A stretch of DNA of 53,515 nt from Candidatus Hodarchaeota archaeon (GCA_016839625.1 JAEOTY010000326.1:1-53515), one strand, 5' to 3'. Shown: positions 26,288 to 35,689, counted from the first letter of the stretch. The notes: a model not told the origin generated them from the sequence alone. Translations and numbers: made by a program.

Positions 26288-26743
26288 TTATATAAAAAAG
26301 GAGAATCCGAAAATAATAAGTGAACATATTTCTAAAATCATAATTTTTCGATTTCTATAATAATATTGAAGATTACTGAAAAAAGATTTTTCCTTTGTAT
26401 AATCTAGATTGAGAAATGAAAAAGATCTGTATGAAAAAGGTGCTAATAGATACATTTCCCAATCAATAATATCTATGAAGAGATGAATAAGAGCGCCACA
26501 ACAGAACCAAACAAAGTCTATCGAACCCCAGTAACCTAGAAAGACTGCTGCAACTAGATACAGAAGTGGATAATGAGTAAGTAACTGCCTATGACTATTT
26601 TTCTTCATTAGTAAGTTTAAAAAATAGTCAATATCAGGAATGACAGATCCGAGAATAAACCACAACAAGCTAGAAGAATTAACACCCCAAGAATAGAAGA
26701 TATTTGCACTAGCAATACCCAACAGAAGATGGATATGTGGCAT
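26288..26743 (-). CDS. YdjM-like membrane-bound metal-dependent hydrolase family
   Basis: The family pattern (PF04307, YdjM/LexA-regulated) is visible: N-terminal MPHIHLLLG, GSVIPDIDYF, HRQLLTHYPLLY and a late GALIHLFIDIIDW, all histidine/aspartate motifs lying between hydrophobic helices. Three to four membrane helices and a C-terminal hydrophobic segment are predicted. A hydrolase activity is assumed for the family but unproven. The ATG at 26743 is the start; the codon before it is an in-frame TTG. It is divergent from the profilin operon. Confidence 0.75.
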   Translation of the reverse strand: MPHIHLLLGIASANIFYSWGVNSSSLLWFILGSVIPDIDYFLNLLMKKNSHRQLLTHYPLLYLVAAVFLGYWGSIDFVWFCCGALIHLFIDIIDWEMYLLAPFSYRSFSFLNLDYTKEKSFFSNLQYYYRNRKIMILEICSLIIFGFSFFI

Positions 26744-26782
26744 CAAAATATTCGAATCTCCGAGTAGAAATTATAGCGACAG

Positions 26783-26791
26783 TTTTTAAAA
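26783..26791 (+). promoter_or_regulatory. TATA box for the profilin-phosphomutase operon
   Basis: TTTTTAAAA at 26783-26791 lies about 43 bp before the profilin ATG at 26834, which would give a 5' leader of roughly 20 nt that includes the AGGTGG ribosome binding site. Confidence 0.35.
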
Positions 26792-26833
26792 CGATATCTC
26801 TCTAGAATTTAATACAAACCAAAGGTGGAATTA

Positions 26834-27205
26834 ATGCCTTATCGGAAGATTCTACAGGAGCTCATGGATAAATATATTATATCTGGTTGCGTGATCCTAG
26901 ATCCTTACGGAAATATCTGGTGGCATACAGGCGCGTTCCCACAAGCCAATGGAGCTCTTCTTGATGGTTACTACTTAATTTACGAATGGGTTACATACCC
27001 TCCATCCATTCAGGTCGCTGGAGTCGAATATAATTCGATACTCAATGGGTACCCAGACTACTGGTGCTTAACTAATCCAGAGGGGCATGGTTCTCTGGTT
27101 CTACAAGTAACTAAGAATAAATATTTCATCCTTTGTTATTTAAAGGATGATGAACCTATTGAAATACAAAAAGAAATCGCAAAAATGGCTGCTCTCTTTG
27201 GATGA
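26834..27205 (+). CDS. Asgard profilin (actin-binding eukaryotic signature protein)
   Basis: Length (123 residues) and fold order match profilin: N-terminal helix YRKILQELMDKYI, strand GCVILDPYGNIWWHTGAFP (compare the eukaryotic pattern of an internal strand, dG.vWA and F), a central extended loop, strand VAGVEYNSILNG, then GHGSLVLQVTKNKYFILCYLK and C-terminal helix PIEIQKEIAKMAALFG. Profilins bind actin monomers, and Asgard versions have been shown to bind eukaryotic actin and to be modulated by phosphoinositides or polyproline. AGGTGG at 26823-26828, 5 nt before the ATG at 26834, favours this start over the GTG at 26825. The next gene starts 8 bp downstream, so the two are probably one transcript. 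I am fairly sure of the fold, less of partner specificity. Confidence 0.75.
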   Translation: MPYRKILQELMDKYIISGCVILDPYGNIWWHTGAFPQANGALLDGYYLIYEWVTYPPSIQVAGVEYNSILNGYPDYWCLTNPEGHGSLVLQVTKNKYFILCYLKDDEPIEIQKEIAKMAALFG

Positions 27206-27213
27206 AGAGATGA

Positions 27214-28638
27214 ATGGTGTACAATTTGGCTACTTCTATGAATAACAACGACTTGAACCATATCTTCAGAGCTTATGACATCAGGGGGATATTTGGAGAA
27301 GAAATTACTCCACAAAACTTTTTTCGAATCGGTCTTGCCTATGGAACTTTTTTGCAACTCGAAAAAGGGTTGCAAGACAATTTTGTTTTCATTTCTTTTG
27401 ATATTCGACAGACTAGTTCTCTATTGGCTCAAGCTTTTGCGGCGGGTGTTATGGCTACTGGAATTAACATTGAATTTTCAGGAGAACCGTTACAATTTGG
27501 CGCTTGCATGTTTTCAGCTTGGAAAGATAAAGCATTTGCAACGGCCTTTATCACTGCGTCTCATCTACCACCTGAATGGAATGGTGTAAAATTCTATTAC
27601 GGTTCTGGAGTGGGTTTTTCAGAAGAAGACAACATGAGAATTCGTGATATTTTTATTGAGGGGCAATTCCTAACACCAGGGTGGGATAAAGTTGGCCAAA
27701 TGACGATTTCTAACCGTAAGGAGAAATATGAAGATTTTTTGTCATCAAAATTTCCTTTAAAACGAAAATTGAAAGTGGTTATTGATTGTGGTAATGGTGC
27801 TTCGTGTTTATCAGCTCCTGCAATTCTCCGTGGTATGGGTTTAGATGTCATTCCTCTTTTCTGTAATGTAGATCCTACTTTTCCAAATCGAAGCTCAGAA
27901 CCAAATGAAAAATCACTGAAATTTCTTGCTGGTAAAGTTATATCCGAGAAAGCTGATTTTGGTGTTGGTTTTGATGGTGACGGTGATCGTGCAGTTATTG
28001 TAGACAACAACGGACGTGTTCTCTTAGCAGATACTACTGGCTTAATTTTAGCGAAATTTATGATGGAAGAATTTCCTGACTTAAACCGTGTAATTGCTAA
28101 TGTCGAATGTTCTCTAGCTCTAGAAAAAGCTCTCTCACCACCTGCCATTGTCGACCGTATTAAAGTAGGTCACACGTTTCTCACTGCTGATGCACAGAAA
28201 AAAACTGACACATTAATTGGAATAGAATCTAGTGGACACATGGTTTTTCCAACTGTTTATCTTTTCGATGATGCGATGATAATTCCCTTAAAACTCGCTG
28301 AAATTCTTTCGCAGCAAAATCAGCTACTATCAGAAATAGTGGATGAACTTCCACGTTTGAATAAACGAAGAGTTGCAGTAGCTTGCCCTGACAAAGTCAA
28401 ATTTCAAGTTATATCTGAATTATTAAACAATCTAAGATCGGAATACGATGATATCAACCCCATCGATGGGATTGGTATACCAATTGGAAAAGAATCTTGG
28501 GTGTTAATTCGTGCTAGTAACACAGGGCCAAAAATACGTATCACTGTTGAGGCAGAAACAGAAACACGAGCAGCAGAACTCTTATCCAAATTCCAGAATA
28601 AATTGGAAGCTAAAATAAAAGATTTTGCAGACCAGTAG
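27214..28638 (+). CDS. manB: Phosphomannomutase/phosphoglucomutase
   Basis: This is an alpha-D-phosphohexomutase with FRAYDIRGIFG near the N-terminus, the phosphoserine loop in ITASHLPPEWNGVKF (near residue 110), the metal-binding DGDGDRAV (near residue 255), the sugar loop GIESSGHM and the C-terminal phosphate-binding RASNTGPKIRI. It interconverts hexose 1- and 6-phosphates for sugar-nucleotide supply. Length (474 or 466 residues) is normal; an in-frame ATG at 27238 is an alternative start close to the first strand. It lies 8 bp behind profilin in the same orientation, an unexpected operon partner. Confidence 0.88.
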   Translation: MVYNLATSMNNNDLNHIFRAYDIRGIFGEEITPQNFFRIGLAYGTFLQLEKGLQDNFVFISFDIRQTSSLLAQAFAAGVMATGINIEFSGEPLQFGACMFSAWKDKAFATAFITASHLPPEWNGVKFYYGSGVGFSEEDNMRIRDIFIEGQFLTPGWDKVGQMTISNRKEKYEDFLSSKFPLKRKLKVVIDCGNGASCLSAPAILRGMGLDVIPLFCNVDPTFPNRSSEPNEKSLKFLAGKVISEKADFGVGFDGDGDRAVIVDNNGRVLLADTTGLILAKFMMEEFPDLNRVIANVECSLALEKALSPPAIVDRIKVGHTFLTADAQKKTDTLIGIESSGHMVFPTVYLFDDAMIIPLKLAEILSQQNQLLSEIVDELPRLNKRRVAVACPDKVKFQVISELLNNLRSEYDDINPIDGIGIPIGKESWVLIRASNTGPKIRITVEAETETRAAELLSKFQNKLEAKIKDFADQ

Positions 28639-28700
28639 ATAATACAAGTATAACAAACGAATAACTTGATGCTACTAGTTAAAGAACAGTCGTTATGTAC

Positions 28701-28717
28701 CAGGGCTCTTTTTTCTT
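28701..28717 (+). terminator. T-rich terminator after the phosphomutase operon
   Basis: GGGCTCTTTTTTCTT lies about 65 bp after the phosphomutase stop, a T-tract of the kind that ends archaeal transcripts. Confidence 0.35.
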
Positions 28718-28878
28718 ATTTCACACAAATTAAACTCAAGCATCCAGGTAAAATAATAGCAAAATCTATTTTGTACATTTTCTCGTAACGATAGCAAATT
28801 TCGTGCATTTCTGAGAAAAGATAATAGATTATGAGAAGTTAGTTAATATTACTCGTTAAACATCAGGAAAGACTTATC

Positions 28879-29577
28879 ATGGCTAAAATTATTGGAATGA
28901 TTGGTGGAACTGGACCACAAGGTCAAGGTTTGGCATTACGATGGGGATTGGCTGGAGAATCAGTTATCATGGGATCACGACAACAGGAAAAAGCTGACAG
29001 AATCTCAACACAGGTAAATGATACATTGGGAAAAGATATAATCATTCCTCGAACCAATGAGGCATGTGTGAAAGAATCAGATATCATCTTATGCACAACA
29101 CCCTTCGATTACATAGTAAATACTATTTCACCGTTCATTAAACACTTAACCGCAGACCACATAGTTGTAGATGTAACTGTGCCTCTAAAACCATTTGAAA
29201 AAGGAAAAATGGTTGATTTACTACCAGAACTGGAACAAGGAGCAAAAAGTGCATCAGAATTGCTACGAAAAGTTTTACCATCAGAGATACCTCTTGTTGG
29301 TGCATTTAAAACTCTATCAAACGCGACGCTGCGAGATATTGACCGTTTACCAGTTCTCAACCAGGATGTATTTATTTTCGGCCGAGAGAAACAAGCAAAA
29401 CATATCGTGAAAGAAAAGGCAGCTTTGATAAAAAATCTACGCCCTGTAGACGCGGGTGGTACCTTATCTGCTAGGCATGTTGAACGTTTTACAGCTTTTC
29501 TAATTGGTCTTAACCGTAGATATAAAACCCACAACTTTGGTTTTAATGTAACAGGTCTTACTGAGCGAGAATGGTAA
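28879..29577 (+). CDS. npdG: NADPH-dependent F420 reductase (F420H2:NADP oxidoreductase)
   Basis: The N-terminus MAKIIGMIGGTGPQGQGLA is the NADP-binding glycine loop typical of NpdG/Fno, followed by GSRQQEKA (2'-phosphate recognition by Ser/Arg), TTPFDYI, VDVTVPL, GAFKTLSNA and the C-terminal ARHVERFTAFLIGLNRRY. The enzyme transfers hydride between coenzyme F420 and NADP, linking F420-dependent metabolism to biosynthesis. At 232 residues it is family length. It implies that the organism uses F420. It is convergent with the methyltransferase gene at 29589. Confidence 0.92.
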   Translation: MAKIIGMIGGTGPQGQGLALRWGLAGESVIMGSRQQEKADRISTQVNDTLGKDIIIPRTNEACVKESDIILCTTPFDYIVNTISPFIKHLTADHIVVDVTVPLKPFEKGKMVDLLPELEQGAKSASELLRKVLPSEIPLVGAFKTLSNATLRDIDRLPVLNQDVFIFGREKQAKHIVKEKAALIKNLRPVDAGGTLSARHVERFTAFLIGLNRRYKTHNFGFNVTGLTEREW

Positions 29578-29588
29578 TTGAATGTTAA

Positions 29589-31274
29589 TCATTCTCCTTT
29601 TATCTCTATTTTCTCAAACAGATTATAGTTAGACGATTTTTGGATTATGTCCTGTTCGTGTCTTGTTATGTCATATACACTATAAATTTCTTGGTTTAAA
29701 TTGTTTAAAAGATTCAATTGGTGGGAACTAGCGTCCTCGATGTCCCAAGGAAGGTTATGCAAGGTATCTACTAGTTTTGTAATCTTTGTTACATCTAACG
29801 GTATCTGAATTGGTAGATTCTTCAAATATTTTATAGGAATTTTTGGAAAAATTTTTTTTACTGAAGTAAAACGTTGTTTGAGGTAAAAAGACATTAATGG
29901 AGAATTAATTAGAGCCTCAAGATAAATTAATTCAGAAGAAGACTGATTAGACTTTAATCTGATCATATACACGTCACATACACAAAAAAGTTTGTCAGAA
30001 TCAAATGCAGCTACTAAATCATGACCTATTCGACGGAGCATAAGTTTGGGTTCTAAATATTGATTATAATCTTTGAAAATTGATATTTTGTTATGATTAA
30101 ACTGAATAAAACGAAAATTCTTATTTATTCGAAATTTTCTAATACCCCTACCCGCGATTAAGGGTACAGAATCCAAATCGATTTTCATTTTGCTTGTATG
30201 AGGTGAATTAAACCCTAACTCGATACCTCGCGAAATTAGAACCATTTCTCCAAGTGGAATAGATTTTTCTTCCATTTTATTTAAAATTCCTTTGATTTGA
30301 ATACTTGGAGAAGGTATCAATAATAGATTAGAATTTTCAAGAATCCTTTTTTGAATATCAATCTGTCCTTGGATGGGGTGCAAAAACGGATTTACTGCAT
30401 CTTTAACCCTTTCATATTGAATTTTATGACCCGCGCGTTCTTTTTGAATAGAAATTCGCTGCAAAAATAGAATACAAGTTTCTACATGAAATCCAGGAAA
30501 TATTTTCTGATCCAAAATGATTATTTTGAGTATTTTGGCATTATCCAATAAAAATTGTCTGATATTTTTGTATCTAAAGTTAGTCAACAAATTACTAGGA
30601 ATAACAAAACCGAGTAAACCACCTTCACGTAATAAATGAATAGACCTCTCTATAAAAAGAATATAGCTTTCAATTTCGGGATCTATGGCTTCATAAAGTT
30701 TCCGATAAAGTTTTTTCTCTTCACTCGAATAAGTAATGCCATAAGGAGGATTTCCAATGATAATATCGAAACCCCTATTAGCTACAATTTCTGGCCATTC
30801 TTTAAACCAATGGAATGTGGGTTCTGCTTTTCCAATATCTCCCCCCTCAAGACCATGAGAAGTTACAAGATTATTATCAAGTTTAATATTTGACCAGGTT
30901 TTCTTCCATCCCTTTGGGGCTACAAGAAATCCCAACAATGCATTACCTTCTGCAAGATTTATCTTTAAATCTGTTTGACCTTTTTTTGCCTGTATGTTTT
31001 TTAAGGCTGACTCAATCGCTTGGGGATTAATATCAACTCCATAACAATGAAGAACCTCTTCCCAATTATTTTCTTTCGCCTTTCCATTGAAACTCCGATT
31101 AAGCTCAACTAAAAAACGACCATCACCAACAGCTGGATCAAGAACATTCAACATTTTTGATGTAGACTTACAGAATTTCTCCCAATACTCAAGTAGAAAG
31201 AAAACCATATGCTGGACTATCTTTGATGGTGTAGCAACAGCACCAAACATTTTTACAGGTGATCCTGTGGTCAT
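29589..31274 (-). CDS. Eco57I/TaqI-type N6-adenine DNA methyltransferase
   Basis: The 561-residue protein has AVATPSKIVQHMV (motif X region), VLDPAVGDGRFLVEL (motif I), FHWFKEWPEI and GFDIIIGNPPYGITYSS (motif IV). After it come GFVIPSNLLTNFRY and a C-terminal recognition half with GEMVLISRGIELG and PLIAGRGIRKF. There is no nuclease motif. It begins with motif X almost at once, so it lacks the helical N-terminal extension of the 836- and 869-residue relatives. It stands alone, between the F420 reductase gene and the repeat surface-protein gene, with no partner subunit. Confidence 0.85.
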   Translation of the reverse strand: MTTGSPVKMFGAVATPSKIVQHMVFFLLEYWEKFCKSTSKMLNVLDPAVGDGRFLVELNRSFNGKAKENNWEEVLHCYGVDINPQAIESALKNIQAKKGQTDLKINLAEGNALLGFLVAPKGWKKTWSNIKLDNNLVTSHGLEGGDIGKAEPTFHWFKEWPEIVANRGFDIIIGNPPYGITYSSEEKKLYRKLYEAIDPEIESYILFIERSIHLLREGGLLGFVIPSNLLTNFRYKNIRQFLLDNAKILKIIILDQKIFPGFHVETCILFLQRISIQKERAGHKIQYERVKDAVNPFLHPIQGQIDIQKRILENSNLLLIPSPSIQIKGILNKMEEKSIPLGEMVLISRGIELGFNSPHTSKMKIDLDSVPLIAGRGIRKFRINKNFRFIQFNHNKISIFKDYNQYLEPKLMLRRIGHDLVAAFDSDKLFCVCDVYMIRLKSNQSSSELIYLEALINSPLMSFYLKQRFTSVKKIFPKIPIKYLKNLPIQIPLDVTKITKLVDTLHNLPWDIEDASSHQLNLLNNLNQEIYSVYDITRHEQDIIQKSSNYNLFEKIEIKGE

Positions 31275-31384
31275 GTCTGCTAACCTTCAAGATTTTTTCA
31301 GCCTGTTATCAGCTTCGTTATGTAATTTTAATAATTTAATCAGTTTAATTTGTGAATCGCAAACATTTTACTACATGATTCGAT

Positions 31385-32674
31385 CTATTCGACTTTTCTC
31401 TTTCGTAGCCAAATTATTATTATTAGGCTAAATACCCCGATAAAAAATGAAATGTTTCCAAAGCCTGTGGTTGCACTATCAATAATTCCTTCTGTCTTAA
31501 TCTGCCCTCTTTTATACCCTGTTCGTTCTACAGAGATCATAGTCTTATCGAGGGTTGAGATCAGGGTTCCAGAGGTAGAAGTTTCGTTATTACCAATGGT
31601 TGGTACTAAACCATAAAGATAGAAAGGGGTGGTTGTTACCTGATCAGAACTAGTCGAAGAAAAGAAAATTTCACTAAAGAGATAGTAAGTACCCGAAGTA
31701 TTAACTGTACCCAAGTCAATTTCAAAATCGTTAAAGCCATTGCCATTTAAGAAATATGTTCCAGAGATACTATTTATCAAAGTACGTAAGGATTTATATA
31801 AATCTACATAAACAATCACTGTACCTGATGATCCACTAGGAAAATCTGGATCAAACTCCGCCTTAACTCCATCGTCAAAACCGTCATTATTTGCATCATA
31901 AGTTATATAGTCGAAACTGTAAAAGAATGGCAGTGAACCCAACGTAAAAGTTGAAGTAGTCATAGTATCAGTTGTGATGGAATTAAATAGGATTTTACCG
32001 ACCAAGTAATAGTCATCAGCAGTACTCACTGATCCTAAGTCTAGCTCGAAAGAATCATAGTCATCACCATTTAAAGAATATGTTCCAGAGGCACTATTAA
32101 TCAATGTACGGTTAACCCTGTATAAATCTACTTCAACTGTTACCGTATCTGAATATTCACCAGGGAAGTCTGGATCAAACTCTGCTTTCACTCCTTCATG
32201 AGTCCCATCATAGTTTGTATCATAAGTGGACCAATCGAAACTATAAAAATAAGGTGACAATCCTAACCTGAAACCATCAGTGGTTATCGTGTCTGTACTG
32301 ACTGAATTAAAGAGAATTTCACCATAGAGATAGAAACTACCAGCTATACTCACAATTTCTACATCGAGTTCGAGGTAATCATAGTCATGTTCTGATAAGA
32401 GATAAGTTCCAGAAACACTTTTTATTAAAGTATCATCCGAAAGATATAACTCGACATTTACGATCACTGATCCTGAGTATCCGATTGGAAAGTCAGGGTC
32501 AAATAAGGCCATTACAGCATCATCAACTCCATCATTATCAGAATCATATGTTGAGTAATCGAAGCTATAGAAATATGGATCACCTTGATTCGCCAATACC
32601 AGATTTATAGAGGCTAAAAGTAGTAAAGAGGCTACAATACCTATTATACACCAAAGAATCACGATTCTTTTCAT
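31385..32674 (-). CDS. Surface protein with three ~108-residue repeats and C-terminal anchor
   Basis: From the ATG at 32674 the protein starts with a signal-type segment (MKRIVILWCIIGIVASLLLL), which I prefer over the longer frame open to 32740. Three tandem repeats of about 108 residues follow, each opening with FYSFD(Y/W).TYD, then a DxDxDG-like calcium loop (DSDNDGVDD, DTNYDGTHE, DANNDGFDD), AEFDPDFP and a beta-rich part with SGTY.L. A C-terminal hydrophobic helix (ISFFIGVFSLIIIIWL) with a basic end anchors it. Extracellular, calcium-stabilised, probably adhesive or structural. The repeats are diverged, not recent copies. Confidence 0.7.
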   Translation of the reverse strand: MKRIVILWCIIGIVASLLLLASINLVLANQGDPYFYSFDYSTYDSDNDGVDDAVMALFDPDFPIGYSGSVIVNVELYLSDDTLIKSVSGTYLLSEHDYDYLELDVEIVSIAGSFYLYGEILFNSVSTDTITTDGFRLGLSPYFYSFDWSTYDTNYDGTHEGVKAEFDPDFPGEYSDTVTVEVDLYRVNRTLINSASGTYSLNGDDYDSFELDLGSVSTADDYYLVGKILFNSITTDTMTTSTFTLGSLPFFYSFDYITYDANNDGFDDGVKAEFDPDFPSGSSGTVIVYVDLYKSLRTLINSISGTYFLNGNGFNDFEIDLGTVNTSGTYYLFSEIFFSSTSSDQVTTTPFYLYGLVPTIGNNETSTSGTLISTLDKTMISVERTGYKRGQIKTEGIIDSATTGFGNISFFIGVFSLIIIIWLRKRKVE

Positions 32675-32758
32675 GATGTTAGCAAGATAAGTACTCTCAT
32701 TTAAGAAATATGTTGTTTGATTGTTTAGATGTGAATTCACAAAGAATAGTAAAAAGGC

Positions 32759-34171
32759 CTAGAATACTTGTGTTTGCTCCTGTATTAATGTCCACGCCCG
32801 GTTCACATGTTTCTCTTGGACGTTAGTCTGCCCTGTCACGAGTCTAAGGGTATATTTTCCATTTAGTTTTGTATGAGTCATATAGAGTTTTCCTGTTCTG
32901 TTCAGTCGATGCATCAATTCTTCATTCAACCGATTTAATTCATCATTATCATCGATATTAGGTGGATTGTATCTAAAACAGATTGTATTCAGAGGAACTG
33001 GGGCTAACAATTCAAAATTTGATGATTTTTCTATTTTCTGTCTCAAAGAGTCTGCAAGGTCTATATGGAACCTAACCTTACGTTGTAACCCTTCAACTCC
33101 AAAATTTCTAATCACAAACCACAATTTGAGAGCTCGAAACCGTCGGCCTAATTGTAATCCCCAATCACGAAAATTTTTCACTCCTTTCGCTCGAGTCTTG
33201 AGGTATTCAGGTAAAATCTCAAAGGTACGAACCAGTGCTTCAGGATCTTTAATGAAGTATGCTGAACAGTCAAAATTAGTGAACATCCATTTGTGGGGAT
33301 TAAACACAAAAGAGTCAACATCTTCAATTCCCTCAATCATCCAGCGGTATTCAGGTAAAATTAACGCAGTTCCAGCTAATGCCGCATCCACATGAAGCCA
33401 GATTTTATATTTGGAACATATTTCACTAATTTTTTTCAAGGGATCAATGGCTGTTGAACCTGTTGTACCGATAGTTGCAACAACAGCTGTTGGCTTCATC
33501 CCATTATCGATATCAGAGCCAATGGCTTCTTTGAGAGCTTCTGGTTGTAAAGCATATTTTTCGTCGACAGGTATTTTTCTTAAGTTCTCTTTTCCCAATC
33601 CAACTATTTTGACTGCTTTTTCAATGCTTGAATGAGTCTCCATGGAGCAATAAGTTGTAAAAATCCCCTTATCGTTCATTCCACTTGAATTTATTTCATA
33701 ATTAGTTATTTGTTCTCTTGCAGTAAGTAAAGAGCAAATCGTTGATGTGGAAGCAGTGTCCTGGATCACACCACTAAAATTTTTTGGTAGCCCAATCATG
33801 TCTCTCAGCCATTCCATGACTCGCTCTTCCAATTCTGTCGCTGCTGGAGAAGTTTCCCAGCTCATACATTGAGCTCCTAGAGTTGTCATCAGCATTTCTG
33901 CTAGCATTGAGACATGAGAGCTATTTGCTGGAAAATAGGCAAAGAAATTGGGACTCTGCCAGTGCGTTATCCCTGGAATAACAATTTCTTCAAAATCGGA
34001 GAAAATCTTCTCAAACGGTTCACCTTGGATTGGTGCTTCTAATGGTAATTTTTCTATAATTTCCTTAGGATTCACTTGGGATTTCACGGGATATTTCTCG
34101 ACATTCTCTAAATACTCAGCCATCCAATCTACAATTTGATGTCCGTATCTACGAAACGTAATTGGCTCCAT
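32759..34171 (-). CDS. Aromatic-L-amino-acid-type / diaminobutyrate-type PLP decarboxylase
   Basis: The 470-residue protein aligns with group II decarboxylases of the AADC family: N-terminal FRRYGHQIVDWMAEYL, PGITHWQSPNFFAYFP, QDTASTSTICSLL, HVDAALAGTALI and the cofactor lysine in FVFNPHKWMF. The family includes tyrosine/tryptophan/DOPA decarboxylases and the diaminobutyrate decarboxylase Ddc. A GAGGA 8 nt before the ATG at 34171 supports the start. Its neighbour, divergent across 120 bp, is a diaminobutyrate-type aminotransferase, which makes diaminobutyrate decarboxylation to 1,3-diaminopropane an attractive assignment. Specificity is inference. Confidence 0.8.
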   Translation of the reverse strand: MEPITFRRYGHQIVDWMAEYLENVEKYPVKSQVNPKEIIEKLPLEAPIQGEPFEKIFSDFEEIVIPGITHWQSPNFFAYFPANSSHVSMLAEMLMTTLGAQCMSWETSPAATELEERVMEWLRDMIGLPKNFSGVIQDTASTSTICSLLTAREQITNYEINSSGMNDKGIFTTYCSMETHSSIEKAVKIVGLGKENLRKIPVDEKYALQPEALKEAIGSDIDNGMKPTAVVATIGTTGSTAIDPLKKISEICSKYKIWLHVDAALAGTALILPEYRWMIEGIEDVDSFVFNPHKWMFTNFDCSAYFIKDPEALVRTFEILPEYLKTRAKGVKNFRDWGLQLGRRFRALKLWFVIRNFGVEGLQRKVRFHIDLADSLRQKIEKSSNFELLAPVPLNTICFRYNPPNIDDNDELNRLNEELMHRLNRTGKLYMTHTKLNGKYTLRLVTGQTNVQEKHVNRAWTLIQEQTQVF

Positions 34172-34291
34172 TTTTAATTCCTCTTTTGATTATCTTTGTT
34201 TTGAAACATATGAAGAAAGAATAATAGATTTAATACATTTTTGAATTCTTTTGAATAATATTTTGTTTAACCTGCATTGATCGTGAGTAAG

Positions 34292-35665
34292 ATGAAATTT
34301 GAGGAATTGAGTTTTTCCGAGGCACCCAAGATATTAGGTTCTCTTCCTGGTATTAAATCAAAAGGAATTTTACAACACCAAAGAGAGATTGAAGGAAGTG
34401 CACTGTCTTATCCAATCGGCATTCCAATTGCATTAGATCAGGGAAAAGGTGCAACAATTAAAGATGTTGATGGAAACGTGTTTATCGACTTCTTTGCTGG
34501 AGCGGGGGTGATGGCAATAGGTCACTGTAACCCTTTCATCATGGAGGCTGTTAAACAACAACAAAGAAAAATAACCCACACTTTAGATTTTCCAACAGAA
34601 ATTAGAATTGAATTAGTTGAAAAAATAAGAGACATAATGCCAAAGGACTTAAGAAATAAAGTAAAAGTACAATTTGGAGGTCCCACAGGATCAGATGCCG
34701 TAGAGAGTGCAATCAAACTAGCCAAATTCAAGACTAATCGTCATTCTTTAATCGCATTTGAAGGTGGATATCATGGTATGACTGCTACTGCATGTTCCTT
34801 AACGTCTGGAAAGTTTTGGAAAGAGAAATATATACCTATGATACCAGAAATTCATTTTTCACCTTATGCTTATTGTTATCGATGTCCTTTTGGTAGAGTA
34901 AGCGCTGATTGTAACCTTGAATGTGCAAATTTTTTCGAACATATCCTTGAAGACCCACACTCAGGAGTAGTCCAACCAGCAGCAACTATCATTGAACCTA
35001 TTCAGGGAGAAGGAGGATCTATTGTACCTCCCCCTAGTTTCTTGAGAAAAATATCAGAGGCATGCGCAAGGTATGAAGTTCCCATAATTTGTGATGAAAT
35101 CCAGTCAGGATTCTGTAGAACAGGAGAAATGTTTTCTTTTCAACATTCGGGGATAACTCCTGACATTATTACTATATCCAAAGCTTTAGGAGGAGGATTT
35201 CCTCTTTCAGCTATTGTATACAGAGAAGAGCTTGATGTTTGGAGGAAAGCGGCACATATTGGTACATTCAGAGGGAATGTCACAGCAATGGCAGCGGGAG
35301 TAGCTTCTATAAACTTCATGATAGAAAATGACCTTCTTGGCTATTCAGTAGACATTGGAGAGTTTATTCTTTCTAAACTTAAAAAACTCATGAATAACTC
35401 AAATATTGTGGGAGAGGTAAGAGGTAAGGGTCTCATGCTTGGTATTGAAATCGTAGAAAATAAAGAAACTAAGAAACCTGCAGTAGAACTCACAAATATG
35501 GTTAGAGACGAATCATTTAAAAGAGGGGTGCTCGTTGAAATTGGAGGACATTACAATAATGTTGTTCGATTGTTACCACCTCTCATAATAACGAAGGAAT
35601 TAGCGGGAATTGGAGTGGACATCATTGAAGACGTAATTATGACAGTTGAAGATAATATCAGCTAA
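34292..35665 (+). CDS. Class III aminotransferase, diaminobutyrate-2-oxoglutarate type
   Basis: This fold-type I, class III (acetylornithine/GABA family) aminotransferase has DVDGNVFIDFFAGAG, the GPTGSDAVESA motif characteristic of diaminobutyrate aminotransferases (Dat/EctB), CDEIQSGFCRTG with the PLP aspartate, the cofactor lysine in TISKALGGGFPLS and IGTFRGN. It would make L-2,4-diaminobutyrate from aspartate semialdehyde, with glutamate as donor. The ATG at 34292 is preferred over an in-frame TTG at 34277 and GTG at 34283. It is divergent from the AADC-type gene and convergent with the M20 hydrolase gene. Confidence 0.75.
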   Translation: MKFEELSFSEAPKILGSLPGIKSKGILQHQREIEGSALSYPIGIPIALDQGKGATIKDVDGNVFIDFFAGAGVMAIGHCNPFIMEAVKQQQRKITHTLDFPTEIRIELVEKIRDIMPKDLRNKVKVQFGGPTGSDAVESAIKLAKFKTNRHSLIAFEGGYHGMTATACSLTSGKFWKEKYIPMIPEIHFSPYAYCYRCPFGRVSADCNLECANFFEHILEDPHSGVVQPAATIIEPIQGEGGSIVPPPSFLRKISEACARYEVPIICDEIQSGFCRTGEMFSFQHSGITPDIITISKALGGGFPLSAIVYREELDVWRKAAHIGTFRGNVTAMAAGVASINFMIENDLLGYSVDIGEFILSKLKKLMNNSNIVGEVRGKGLMLGIEIVENKETKKPAVELTNMVRDESFKRGVLVEIGGHYNNVVRLLPPLIITKELAGIGVDIIEDVIMTVEDNIS

Positions 35666-35689
35666 TGGATTCTGGATTCGTTACCACTG

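Noticed and set aside
27597-28148. 183-codon minus-strand ORF opposite the phosphomutase
   Set aside because: Antisense shadow of a well-supported enzyme gene with conserved motifs.
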